Positions 23,595 to 31,591 of a DNA stretch of 33,867 nucleotides are shown here, piece by piece. The stretch spans positions 27,900-61,766 of the forward strand of contig HF986084.1 of assembly GCA_000431015.1 (NCBI GenBank). The letters run 5' to 3'. Within the stretch, counting starts at the first letter, position 1. The number at the start of each line of letters is the position of its first letter. This DNA comes from Alistipes sp. CAG:514 (lineage in GTDB: Bacteria > Bacteroidota > Bacteroidia > Bacteroidales > UBA932). The position numbers were made by a program, and so were the translations under genes. The notes under the pieces are model-generated. The model worked only from the letters and a program-made list of their open reading frames with translations. It did no database searches and was not told the origin of the DNA.

Positions 23595-25010
23595 ATGAGC
23601 GCATTCATCAACGAAAACTTTATGCTGTCCAGCGAGACGGCGCGTCGGCTGTTCCACGACCATGCCGGGAAGCTGCCGATAATTGACTACCACTGCCACC
23701 TGTCACCCCGAGAGATCGCCGAGAACATCCGGTTCCGCGACATCACCCAGCTTTGGCTGGTGGACGGTCACAGCGGCGACCACTACAAATGGCGCGCGTT
23801 GAGGGCGAACGGCGTGCCGGAGGAATATATCACAGGCGGGAAATCCTCTTGGGAAAAGTTTGAGAAATGGGCTGAGACGATGCCTTATCTGATGCGGAAT
23901 CCTCTCTATCACTGGTCTCATCTGGAACTCAGCAGGGTTTTCGGAATAGACCGGATTCTGAAGCCGGAGACCGCTCGTGAGATCTTCGAGGAGTGCAACG
24001 CCAAACTCGCCACGGAGGAGTTCCGCGGCCAGGCGCTTATCCGCAAGTTCAACGTGGAGGTGGTCTGCACGACCGATGACCCGGCGGATGACCTGCGTTG
24101 GCACAAGCAGATCGCTGAGCATCCGTTCGGCACAAAGGTGCTGCCTACATGGAGGCCTGACAAGGTGATGGGAATTGATGATGTCGGGGCATTCAAGGCG
24201 TATCTGGAGAGGCTGGGGGAGGCCGCCGGCATCGAGATCCGTTCCTACGCCACCCTGGTGGAAGCGCTCAGGAAGCGTCACGATTTCTTCGCCTCGATGG
24301 GCTGCCGTCTCTCCGACCACGGTCTTGACACGTTCTACGCCGAGGACTATGACGACAGCGAGATTGAAAGAATATTCAGAACCGCCCTTTCGGGCACGCC
24401 GGTAAATGAATATGACGCCGTCAAGTACAAGAGCGCCGTCCTGTACGACCTTGCCGTGATGGATGCGGAGACAGACTGGACGCAGCAGTTCCACGTCGGG
24501 CCGCTCCGCAACAACCGCTCAAGAATATTCCGTTCCGTCGGCCCTGACGCCGGTTGCGACTCGATGAACGACAAGCCGATAGCCGAGGCTGGCAACAAGT
24601 TCTTCGATGTGCTGGACATAACGGGCAACCTTGCGAAGACAATCCTCTATTGCCTTAATCCTAAGGACAATGAGGTGATGACCACGATGGCCTACAATTT
24701 CAATGACGGCTCCGTGCCAGGCAAGATGCAGTTCGGTTCAGGCTGGTGGTTCCTCGACCAGGAGAACGGTATGCGGAAGCAGCTGGACGCACTCTCGTCG
24801 CTCGGCCTTCTGAGCCGCTTCGTAGGTATGCTGACCGATTCCCGGAGCTTCATCAGCTACCCTCGCCATGAATATTTCCGCCGCATCCTCTGCGATGTCA
24901 TCGGCTCCGACATCGAGTCCGGCAGAATCCCGTCCGGCGAGTTTGACGCCGCCGCCCGCATGGTCCGCGACATCTCCTACAACAACGCCCGGAACTATTT
25001 CGGTTTCTGA
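23595..25010 (+). CDS. uxaC: Uronate isomerase (glucuronate isomerase)
   Basis: 471 residues from ATG 23595. An upstream in-frame ATG at 23529 overlaps the -7 element and is rejected. UxaC interconverts D-glucuronate and D-fructuronate, or D-galacturonate and D-tagaturonate, the first cytoplasmic step of uronate use. The TIM-barrel amidohydrolase signature is PIIDYHCHLSPREIAENIRF with the HxH metal motif. Family landmarks include TQLWLVDGHSGDHYKWRALRANG, a WHKQIAEHPFGTKVLPTWRP stretch, the QFHVGPLRNN segment and GMLTDSRSFISYPRHEYFRR. It is divergent from the sulfatase operon across 175 bases, which links it to breakdown of a uronate-containing glycan. It converges on the nuclease gene, 12 bases away. 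Confidence 0.97.
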   Translation: MSAFINENFMLSSETARRLFHDHAGKLPIIDYHCHLSPREIAENIRFRDITQLWLVDGHSGDHYKWRALRANGVPEEYITGGKSSWEKFEKWAETMPYLMRNPLYHWSHLELSRVFGIDRILKPETAREIFEECNAKLATEEFRGQALIRKFNVEVVCTTDDPADDLRWHKQIAEHPFGTKVLPTWRPDKVMGIDDVGAFKAYLERLGEAAGIEIRSYATLVEALRKRHDFFASMGCRLSDHGLDTFYAEDYDDSEIERIFRTALSGTPVNEYDAVKYKSAVLYDLAVMDAETDWTQQFHVGPLRNNRSRIFRSVGPDAGCDSMNDKPIAEAGNKFFDVLDITGNLAKTILYCLNPKDNEVMTTMAYNFNDGSVPGKMQFGSGWWFLDQENGMRKQLDALSSLGLLSRFVGMLTDSRSFISYPRHEYFRRILCDVIGSDIESGRIPSGEFDAAARMVRDISYNNARNYFGF

Positions 25011-25022
25011 TGCTCCTCCGGG

Positions 25023-25814
25023 CTATCCGAAAATGTCGTTCAGGACAGCGGCAAGCCGCAGGCCGCCGCGTAGAAGCTGGACTTCCACCGTCCCGGTCCA
25101 TTCGCCCACGTAGTCATAGGACAGTTTGGAGCCGACAGGAGTCGAGGCGTAGATTGTCCTGCAGATCCCGTAGGTCTCCTCGCCTCAGGATTCAGGAGTC
25201 CCTTCCGCCATCTTCCTGTTCTCGGCCCGAGGGTTGGTGTCAATCTGCTCGACCCATTCCGAATATGTCCATTTGTGGGCGCTCTCGATGATTCCGGTGT
25301 CCCAGATGGAGTGAAGGTTCGTACCGTTGTTGAAGAATTGCACCTGCCATCTGTTGCCGCCGCTGTCTGACCTGTGCCCCATGTGCATCGGACAATGCAG
25401 GTCGCCCATAAGGTGGACCAGGAACTTCAATGAGAGCGCCTGCTCCTCCTTGTCAAGCTTCCCGCTTTTCAACGCCGCTATCTGCTCGTTGACAGCGCGG
25501 ACGACATCGCCGTTCTCGTTAAGGGGAGCTCCGCTGAAAGTCTCGCCCTCGTCAGTGTTTCTGTAATGCCACGAGCTGGTGTACCGGTATTCAGGAGTGT
25601 GGCTGGCATTGTCCATCCAATTCGCCCAGTACACAATGGTCTTCCCGTCAAGTATTTCGTCAATCTTCCTTGCCGTCTTTCGGGTAAGATGCCGCTGCGC
25701 GACAGCGCAAGTGACATCATGCCCCTTCTGCCCCCAGCAATACCCGTCGACAGACACCGCAAAAAGACCCGCCATCAGCAGTGCCATCATCAGAATCCTA
25801 TTCGTAAACCTCAT
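25023..25814 (-). pseudogene. S1/P1-type nuclease interrupted by one in-frame TGA
   Basis: A secreted zinc-dependent single-strand nuclease family member. After the signal peptide the mature protein would start at Trp27 (WGQKGHD). All nine expected zinc ligands are visible: W27, H32, D68, H83, H134, D138, H144, H168, D172. The frame stops at codon 210 (TGA, 25185-25187). The same frame then continues for 53 more codons to TAG at 25023, reading GEETYGICRTIYASTPVGSK and ending LRLAAVLNDIFG, a normal family C-terminus. The stop replaces a Trp conserved in the P-E-x-W context, so one G-to-A change is enough. The full length would be 263 residues. The short product spans 25185-25814 (209 residues). 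It could be a true nonsense mutation or a sequence error. Confidence 0.85.
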
Positions 25815-25933
25815 ATTCTCAATTATTTAATTTTCGTGAATATTCAACATCCCTATTCGCTTTTCCATCCCCGCACGTGACGGGAAGACCACATGCCGCA
25901 TCGCCCATAGCCCACCCTTCTCCGTTGGGACTG

Positions 25934-25941
25934 CAAACTTA
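25934..25941 (-). promoter_or_regulatory. -7 element for the S1/P1 nuclease gene
   Basis: The minus strand reads TAAGTTTG (TAnnTTTG). No -33 TTG is seen. The leader would be about 110 bases. Confidence 0.35.
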
Positions 25942-26006
25942 CACAAAAAACGTGATTCTTCTCCCCTCCGCGCAAAAGAAATCCCGTTTGAGGATGAATG
26001 CTGACG

Positions 26007-26041
26007 GGAATGTTGGTGGAAATGTAGGTGGTGTTGCTGGT
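26007..26041. repeat. Degenerate 11-12 bp tandem repeat upstream of the tyrosine phosphatase
   Basis: Three units, GGAATGTTGGT, GGAAATGTAGGT and GGTGTTGCTGGT, follow one another. The rest of the 25815-26106 interval holds only the two promoter-like elements and small GC-rich dyads. Confidence 0.4.
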
Positions 26042-26093
26042 AATAATGACGGATCCGACCGGCAGCAAGGCGTGGAAATCTGCTGAAATGTGT

Positions 26094-26101
26094 TATTTTT
26101 G
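26094..26101 (+). promoter_or_regulatory. -7-like element before the tyrosine phosphatase
   Basis: TATTTTTG matches TAnnTTTG and ends 5 bases before ATG 26107, which would make the mRNA leaderless or nearly so. No -33 TTG is seen. Confidence 0.3.
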
Positions 26102-26106
26102 TTGTT

Positions 26107-26577
26107 ATGAAAAGTGTTTTGTTTGTCTGCCACGGGAACATCTGCAGGAGTCCAATGGCGGAGTTTATCATGAAGGAGATGGTGCGAAAGGCCGGTTTGG
26201 CTTTGCGCATTGACTCGGCGGCGGTGTCTTACGAGGAGGAGGGGAACGACATTTATCCGCCGGCGAAGCGGACACTGCTGGCTCATGGTGTACCGTTCCA
26301 AAGACATCGTGCGCACAGGGTTTCGGATGCGGAAGCTTCTGAATATGACATCATTGTCGTTATGGACTCTTCGAACCGGCGGCTCCTGTCGCACATAATC
26401 AGCCCGGAGAATATGACTAAGGTCCACATGATGATGGAATATGCGGGGAAGTCCTCTGATGTTTCCGATCCTTGGTACACCGGCGACTTTGAAAGAACCT
26501 ACCGTGACATCGCCGAGGGCTGCGAGGGGCTGTTGAGACAATTGTCGGCGGGCAGTGGCTTCGTAGCAGAACAGTAA
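26107..26577 (+). CDS. Low-molecular-weight protein-tyrosine phosphatase
   Basis: 156 residues. The P-loop lies at the N-terminus, VCHGNICRSP with the nucleophile Cys8 and Arg14 (C-x5-R). The general-acid loop is DPWYTGDF (Asp121). The fold matches the LMW-PTP/Wzb family, which removes phosphate from tyrosines, often on capsule kinases, although some act on other substrates. The protein is cytoplasmic. No tyrosine autokinase is nearby. The final residues after LLRQLSAG are encoded by DNA that is partly duplicated just downstream (26593-26626), so the extreme C-terminus may be non-native. The HD-domain gene follows after 210 bases of repeats. Confidence 0.93.
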   Translation: MKSVLFVCHGNICRSPMAEFIMKEMVRKAGLALRIDSAAVSYEEEGNDIYPPAKRTLLAHGVPFQRHRAHRVSDAEASEYDIIVVMDSSNRRLLSHIISPENMTKVHMMMEYAGKSSDVSDPWYTGDFERTYRDIAEGCEGLLRQLSAGSGFVAEQ

Positions 26578-26626
26578 TTCCCTGAGAATTTGCTGTTAAG
26601 ACAACTGTCTGCGGGCGCTGGCATCG
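26530..26626. repeat. Degenerate duplication of the phosphatase gene's 3' end
   Basis: The 34 bases at 26530-26563, inside the phosphatase C-terminal codons, recur at 26593-26626 with 28 matches. The period is 63 bases. The second copy lies after the stop and would again read LLRQLSAG-like residues in frame, but without an upstream gene. Confidence 0.6.
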
Positions 26627-26655
26627 CCGGGGCTATAGCGGTCGCTGAAGAAGGC

Positions 26656-26757
26656 AGTGGTGGCGTTCGGGACGCAGGGTGTGAGGATGGCCGTTTTACA
26701 GAAGGCGGAGTGGTGGCGTTCTGGACGCAGGGTGTGAGGATGGCCGTTTTACAGAAG
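26656..26757. repeat. 53-bp tandem direct repeat, two copies
   Basis: Copies start at 26656 and 26709, each beginning AGTGGTGGCGTTC and ending with GGCCGTTTTACAGAAG. They differ by a single base over 49 positions. The block lies between the phosphatase and HD-domain genes, ending 30 bases before the latter's ATG. Confidence 0.85.
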
Positions 26758-26787
26758 ACACAAAGGGCGGAAGTGTGAAATGGAAAA

Positions 26788-27414
26788 ATGAATATGCTCA
26801 ATCAGGAACTGGTGCAATACGTTGAGGGCGAGATCATTCCTCGCTACGCTTCCTTTGACGGGGCTCATAGGGAGGATCACGTCCGGAAGGTGATCGAGGA
26901 GGCTATGAATATGTCCGCTCACTATGACGTGGACGAGAGCGTGCTTTTTGCGGCGGCGGCGTTCCACGACACCGGTCTGGTGGACGGCAGGGAAGTGCAT
27001 CACCTTTCCTCCGGCAGGATTGTCCGCGAAGACCAGAATCTCAAAAGGTGGTTCAGTCCGGAGCAGATAGAGACCATCGCCCAGGCCACGGAGGATCATC
27101 GTGCATCCGGCGACAGAGATCCCAGGAGTCTCTACGGGATGATCGTCGCCGAGGCTGACCGTGACATCGAACCTATGAGAATCCTCTGGCGTACAGTGCG
27201 GTACGGCATGGAACATTACCCTGAGTTGAACAAGGAGGGACATTGGCAAAGGATGCTTGAGCACCTGGCCGAGAAATATGACTACGGTGGTTACCTCAAG
27301 CTCTACATCCCTGAATCAAGGAACGCCGCCGGCCTTCAGGAACTGCGTGACATAATCCATGACCCGGCGCGGCTCAGGAATATATTCGAGAATTATTATG
27401 ATGAGGAGAGGTAG
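26788..27414 (+). CDS. HD-domain protein (predicted metal-dependent phosphohydrolase)
   Basis: 208 residues. The HD signature runs H31 (DGAHREDHV), H60-D61 (AAAAFHDTGL), a HHLSSG stretch, then ATEDHRAS and D124 in IVAEADRD, which together fit the metal site of the HD superfamily. This family hydrolyses nucleotides, cyclic dinucleotides or other phosphoesters. The substrate is not predictable. No membrane or signal segment is visible. ATG 26788 is followed by another ATG at 26794, and either could be used. The last codons (ENYYDEER and stop) form the first unit of a 25-bp tandem repeat. There is no clear promoter in the repeats upstream, so it may be transcribed from the phosphatase promoter. 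Confidence 0.85.
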   Translation: MNMLNQELVQYVEGEIIPRYASFDGAHREDHVRKVIEEAMNMSAHYDVDESVLFAAAAFHDTGLVDGREVHHLSSGRIVREDQNLKRWFSPEQIETIAQATEDHRASGDRDPRSLYGMIVAEADRDIEPMRILWRTVRYGMEHYPELNKEGHWQRMLEHLAEKYDYGGYLKLYIPESRNAAGLQELRDIIHDPARLRNIFENYYDEER

Positions 27415-27490
27415 CGAATATTATGATGAGGTGAGGTGGCGGATACTATAATGAGGAAAGGTAGCGGATATTATAAGCAGAAGGGATAGC
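27390..27490. repeat. 25-bp tandem repeat, four copies, starting inside the HD gene's 3' end
   Basis: Units are 27390-27415 (26 bp, includes the stop codon), 27416-27440, 27441-27465 and 27466-27490. Each reads approximately GAATATTATGATGAGG-GGTAGC. Later units are progressively degenerate. Because 25 is not a multiple of 3 and unit 1 holds the stop, the copies do not extend the protein. Confidence 0.85.
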
Positions 27491-27707
27491 GAATGGTTCG
27501 CACATTGCTTTTCATAAGCGGGATTGCGCTCGTTTTCAGTAAGCGTTAAACAATAAGTTGGTAATGATTTGGCAGTGTTTTCGATGATCGATTTCTTTTG
27601 GAAAAGGGAGTGTGCCGGTGACACATGACTGATGGGGAAAGATAGCTAGACCGAAAAGACAATCAAAGATTACCAAGTTGTTTTTTAAGGATTGCTTAAA
27701 GGATTAC
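27491..27707. other. Intergenic stretch without recognised features
   Basis: AT-rich DNA between the repeat array and the transglutaminase-like gene on the other strand. A short dyad (TGTG-CCGGTGA-CACA, near 27611) and an imperfect direct repeat (AAGGATTGCTTA / AAGGATTACTTA near 27690-27715) are all that is seen. No gene or clear terminator. Confidence 0.5.
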
Positions 27708-29573
27708 TTAGTTCTTGACAAGGACGAGTTTGGCGTAGTAGACTGATTCGGCGGCACGAATGGATGAACGGAAGTTCTCGTAGGCGGAGTTCGGAAATGT
27801 TCCGGATTTTTTCTCGAACCTGAACCAGAACTGAAAACGAAGATGCCCGTCAACCATCTTGCGTACCTGCTTGAAACGTACGGAACCGAACTCGTTCTCA
27901 AACTCATAATCCTCCGGATATGCTTCCACTGAATATCCTTCCGGAACATTCATGACTATCTTGTCAGCCAGTACATAGCCATCCCTGAAATAAAGATCAT
28001 TGATCCGTTTAGCCGAGGTGGTGCCGCCACTTACATTCCTGAAAGGATTGACCGGTACGAAAAGGCGTGATCCGGTCACGCTTGAGTAGGTGGATGCCTC
28101 TGCCTTGTAGGTCATCTTGCATGACGGCTCCGGAGACGGCTCCGAGACTATCTTCACGTCCGAGATTGTCACCCTCGGCAGATTGATCCTTGACATGATC
28201 TCGTTGATCCTTTCGCTTTCGGACATTTTTGTCAGGCTGTGCAGATCCTCCCAAAAATCCATCCGCGCATAGTCATTCATCCCGACCTTAGCGCTTCCGT
28301 CCGCATTCAGGTTCACTGTGATCCCCCTTGAATCCAGATTCGCGCCGTCAGGAGCCTTCGGGAGCCTTGTGACATAGGAACTGTCCTTTTTGACAACCAG
28401 GGCATGGTTGCCGGCTATCTTCGGATGGACATAACCTAATGGAACATCTGGGTTTGTACATTCAATCCAAAGTGTGTCCTTCGCCATCGGCACGGCCACG
28501 ATGGCATGGTTGGAGGTTCCCAGAGAAGGAAAGTCAGGAATAAGTCTGTCTTCTCCCATGTTGAGGATCACGTAGCAGGACTCTATCCCGCAGCATTTCA
28601 GCATGGTCTGCATGTAGAACGACAGGGCCTTGCAGTCCCCGAACTTGTTCTGGAAGACCTTTTCCGGACCAATCGGCCTAAGTCCGCCGAGGCCAAGCTG
28701 GATGCTGACGTAGCGGGTGGTCTTGCCGAGATATTCATAGATCCTCCGGATTCTCTCAAGGTCATTAGTGGCGCCTTCCGTTATCTCTGTGACCTTGGTT
28801 TGGAGGTCGGCGGGAGGGTTGGCCATCCCGTCCGTAAGGGAAAGCAGCCAGTTACCGACGGCTTTCCAATCAGAGTTGGAACCATCTTTCTTCTCGTAAG
28901 AGAACTCGTCCGGAGAGAATAGGACGATAGGCATTCTGTCGGCCAATGGAGTCGAGTACCTCTCTGCTTCAAGGGCCGGGACAGGCCCGGTTCTCCAGAC
29001 ATAAACCTCGCCATCCTTGGTCGTGGTGCGCTCAGGAGTGACATCCTGCAAGTTCAATTGCTTGTAGTTGAATTTGGTGCCTTGCGGCACTTCAAGCCTG
29101 TAGCTTGACTCCATTGCCATGACACCCTCTCCGAGCTGGAGCGGGACAAATGGATCATAGCCCAAAACCGCGTCAGTGTATTGCTTCTCGAAAGTGTAGG
29201 TTACTTTCGCCGGATAGTGGACAATGTTCGGGGAATAGTACCAGGTCGCGTAGCTGTCAGCCAGGCCGTCGGAATATTCAGTGAATCTTAGGTCTGACTT
29301 TTTGATTTTTGTGACCTTTCCTGTGGCGTCCTTTATCTCTCCGGAGAATGATTTGAGCTTTGTGCTTCCGTTGTTCACCGAACAGGAAAACGCCGCGCGT
29401 CTCTTTCCTTTCTCCGTGACCATGAACTCGATCGTGTGCCTGTAGCTGGCGTGTGTCTTGTCCGTTACCGTGAATGTCGCGTCGTTCCTCAGGATGACGG
29501 CGTCGGCTGTCATCTGCCGGGCGTGTGCCGACAGCGGGCAGCAGACGGATAGAATAAGCAGGAGGTGTCTCAT
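27708..29573 (-). CDS. DUF3857/transglutaminase-like exported protein, catalytic residues present
   Basis: 621 residues with a signal peptide (MRHLLLILSVCCPLSAHA). The N-terminal half is a DUF3857-type beta domain. The middle is a transglutaminase-like core with candidate catalytic Cys314 (NKFGDCKALSFYMQTML), His356 (TSNHAIVAV) and an acidic residue at WIECTNPD (E371/D376). The C-terminus is a DUF3858-like beta domain. The family has a papain-like fold and is predicted to be periplasmic. Its substrates are not known, and proteolysis or cross-linking are both possible. The gene abuts its paralogue directly, with no bases between the stop of one and the ATG of the next, so they are co-translated. 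The promoter is upstream of the paralogue. Confidence 0.88.
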   Translation of the reverse strand: MRHLLLILSVCCPLSAHARQMTADAVILRNDATFTVTDKTHASYRHTIEFMVTEKGKRRAAFSCSVNNGSTKLKSFSGEIKDATGKVTKIKKSDLRFTEYSDGLADSYATWYYSPNIVHYPAKVTYTFEKQYTDAVLGYDPFVPLQLGEGVMAMESSYRLEVPQGTKFNYKQLNLQDVTPERTTTKDGEVYVWRTGPVPALEAERYSTPLADRMPIVLFSPDEFSYEKKDGSNSDWKAVGNWLLSLTDGMANPPADLQTKVTEITEGATNDLERIRRIYEYLGKTTRYVSIQLGLGGLRPIGPEKVFQNKFGDCKALSFYMQTMLKCCGIESCYVILNMGEDRLIPDFPSLGTSNHAIVAVPMAKDTLWIECTNPDVPLGYVHPKIAGNHALVVKKDSSYVTRLPKAPDGANLDSRGITVNLNADGSAKVGMNDYARMDFWEDLHSLTKMSESERINEIMSRINLPRVTISDVKIVSEPSPEPSCKMTYKAEASTYSSVTGSRLFVPVNPFRNVSGGTTSAKRINDLYFRDGYVLADKIVMNVPEGYSVEAYPEDYEFENEFGSVRFKQVRKMVDGHLRFQFWFRFEKKSGTFPNSAYENFRSSIRAAESVYYAKLVLVKN

Positions 29574-31514
29574 CTAATTCACTTTTTTCAGGACTATCCT
29601 GGAGTTGGACAACTCGGCGATCTTGCCGAACAACTGGTTCAGGTCGGAATATTCCTCGACACTGAAAATGACTCTGTTGATGTTGAGCGTAAGGCGTGTC
29701 ATCAGATTGTTGCCTACCATTTTATGAAAGAATGTGAATTGGACGTCGCCGCCGCATCCGGTGTAGTTGCATGCACCAGGGATCTCATCCACGGTGTACC
29801 CGTCAGGAATGGCGAGAGTGAGTTGCAAGGAATTGCTCTCGATTGTCTCGAACTCCACAGGAAGCTTCCTGATCTGGTCGCTGAATGGGTTGGAGGTCAT
29901 GAATGGAACGAGCGTAGGTCGGATGTAGATGAGGTTTCCGGCCTTGTCGGGATTCTTCCGGAAGTGGACGGTCTCGACAACCCGGGCTGTGCCCACACCG
30001 GAAAACGTGCAGCTGTCCACCTGTACTCCGGAGTCCTTCGCAACCTTTTCGATGAATTCCTCTTCGGATTTCGCACTGTCGTGCTGGTGATTGAACGTGT
30101 AGGCTTTCTGGTTTGTCAGCATACGGTTGAATCTGCCGTTGATGTCACCATTCTCTTCCACGGTCGCCATGATCATCATCTGGTCGGAGTTCCTGACCAG
30201 CGCCGAAAGATCCGCCCAGCCTTCGTCTCCATCGACTTTATAGACTCTGGCCTTGTCCACAAGAAGCTCCGGAGACAGGACATTGAGATCGGAATCCTTG
30301 TCGGTGGCGTCCATGTAGTAATGGTTGCCCTCCGAATCCGACGCGCGTACAATGAAGGAACTTATCTTCTGGAGTGACGGGAAAAATGGCAGTCTCCCTT
30401 CGAATCGTGGCTTGAGAAGAATGAGTTGGTTCTTGAATCCGCAGTCTTTAAGCGCGATGGACAGGACGTTGTTGATGTCCGCCATGCTGCCGGACCCTTT
30501 CTTGACCACGCTGGCAGGGGAGTCGGGAATCATGTAGGCCTTCCCGTTGAATCTTATTCTTCCGCTGACAAGCTTGAGGACCTCCCGCATCTTGGCAGTC
30601 TCGGTGATGTCCTTTGCCCTTATGGCCGCGACCTCCTCCTTGAACGGATTCCGGGAACTCTGATAGTAACCCAGATTTGTTTTCTCCAGAGTCTCGTTGA
30701 TGTTCTTCCAGTTGCTCGCGAAGTCCTCGTAGATCTTGGCTTCAGGGATGCTTATTCCTGTGATTTCCATGTCAAAACCGGCCAGATAATCATCGAGGCA
30801 CCAGACCATCGGCTCGTCGCGCAGGGATGGAATGTTGTCGTTGTGGCAGTAGATGTGGTTCACACCGTATGTGAAGTTGCCAAGGGAGAACACCCTCGCG
30901 TCCTTCTCCTTTAACATGTTGAGGTAGTAGCCTCCTCTGGAATTCACTGAATAACCGATGAACTCCGGAAGCCTTATGTCAACCATGGAATGCAGCACAG
31001 GATTCCTGTGCTGAATGGTGAAGTCGGATATTCCGACAATGGAGCCGACTTTCATGTTGTACTTGTACTCGATGACGCTGCCTTCCCTCACCTCGGGAAG
31101 TGAGAACTTGACTACCGAAAGGTTCTCGGAGAGTTTTTCGGTAAAGATGTTCTGTTTCGGCATCGGTGTCTTGACCAGTTTGCCGTTCACGATGTTATAG
31201 GTGTTCGCCGCCACTCCTGACACGCTTTCCGCTGAATTGGCCGACATGAAGGGAATCTCCACGTCCGCTAGGTCAAGGGCGTTCTTGCTGAATATCTTGA
31301 TCCGGACGTAGACGTTGTAGTCGTAGCGGAAGTCGTTCATGAAAGCCAGATCCCTTTTGTCGTAGATGTAAAGGGCTTCAGCCTCCGGGTCCTTGTCGTA
31401 CGAGGTCATGGCGGCTTCCCATTCGGAGACCTTCCCGAACTTGTCTGTCAGGTTTTGGGCCGGAAGATGAACCGAAAGGATCGCGGTGAGGAGTATGAGC
31501 GTTAGTCTTTTCAT
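29574..31514 (-). CDS. DUF3857-domain exported protein with degenerate transglutaminase core
   Basis: 646 residues with signal peptide MKRLTLILLTAILSVHLPA. It is homologous in layout to the next gene. A DUF3857 domain spans about 50-230 (YNVYVRIKIF, VVKFSLPEVREGSVIEYKY), followed by a transglutaminase-like core and a beta C-terminal domain. At the nucleophile position the sequence is GSGSMADINNVL (about 340-351), with Met344 aligned to the catalytic Cys of the paralogue. The His position is also lost (KISSFIVRA). It is therefore probably a non-catalytic partner or binding subunit. It is the first gene of the two-gene operon, with its own promoter at 31573-31602. Confidence 0.85.
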   Translation of the reverse strand: MKRLTLILLTAILSVHLPAQNLTDKFGKVSEWEAAMTSYDKDPEAEALYIYDKRDLAFMNDFRYDYNVYVRIKIFSKNALDLADVEIPFMSANSAESVSGVAANTYNIVNGKLVKTPMPKQNIFTEKLSENLSVVKFSLPEVREGSVIEYKYNMKVGSIVGISDFTIQHRNPVLHSMVDIRLPEFIGYSVNSRGGYYLNMLKEKDARVFSLGNFTYGVNHIYCHNDNIPSLRDEPMVWCLDDYLAGFDMEITGISIPEAKIYEDFASNWKNINETLEKTNLGYYQSSRNPFKEEVAAIRAKDITETAKMREVLKLVSGRIRFNGKAYMIPDSPASVVKKGSGSMADINNVLSIALKDCGFKNQLILLKPRFEGRLPFFPSLQKISSFIVRASDSEGNHYYMDATDKDSDLNVLSPELLVDKARVYKVDGDEGWADLSALVRNSDQMMIMATVEENGDINGRFNRMLTNQKAYTFNHQHDSAKSEEEFIEKVAKDSGVQVDSCTFSGVGTARVVETVHFRKNPDKAGNLIYIRPTLVPFMTSNPFSDQIRKLPVEFETIESNSLQLTLAIPDGYTVDEIPGACNYTGCGGDVQFTFFHKMVGNNLMTRLTLNINRVIFSVEEYSDLNQLFGKIAELSNSRIVLKKVN

Positions 31515-31549
31515 GTCGTTGTGCTATTGATTATTTGTTATTCTTTTTT

Positions 31550-31591
31550 CAAATATTAGGAATATATTTTTCCAAATATAGGAATATATTC
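31550..31591. repeat. Short direct repeat at the DUF3857 operon promoter
   Basis: CAAATATTAGGAATATATT (31550-31568) and CAAATATAGGAATATATT (31573-31590) are two near-identical AT-rich copies 23 bases apart. The right copy contains the -7 element on the minus strand. The left copy differs by one inserted T, which breaks the TAnnTTTG match. Confidence 0.6.

Noticed and set aside
25185..25187. TGA read as tryptophan (alternative genetic code)
   Set aside because: TGA ends several intact genes here, including uxaC, DUF47, the GT4 gene and the FecR-type gene, so the standard bacterial code applies.
26590..26778. Small plus-strand frame in the repeats between the phosphatase and HD genes
   Set aside because: It is made of the duplicated phosphatase tail plus the 53-bp repeat, with no independent support as a gene.
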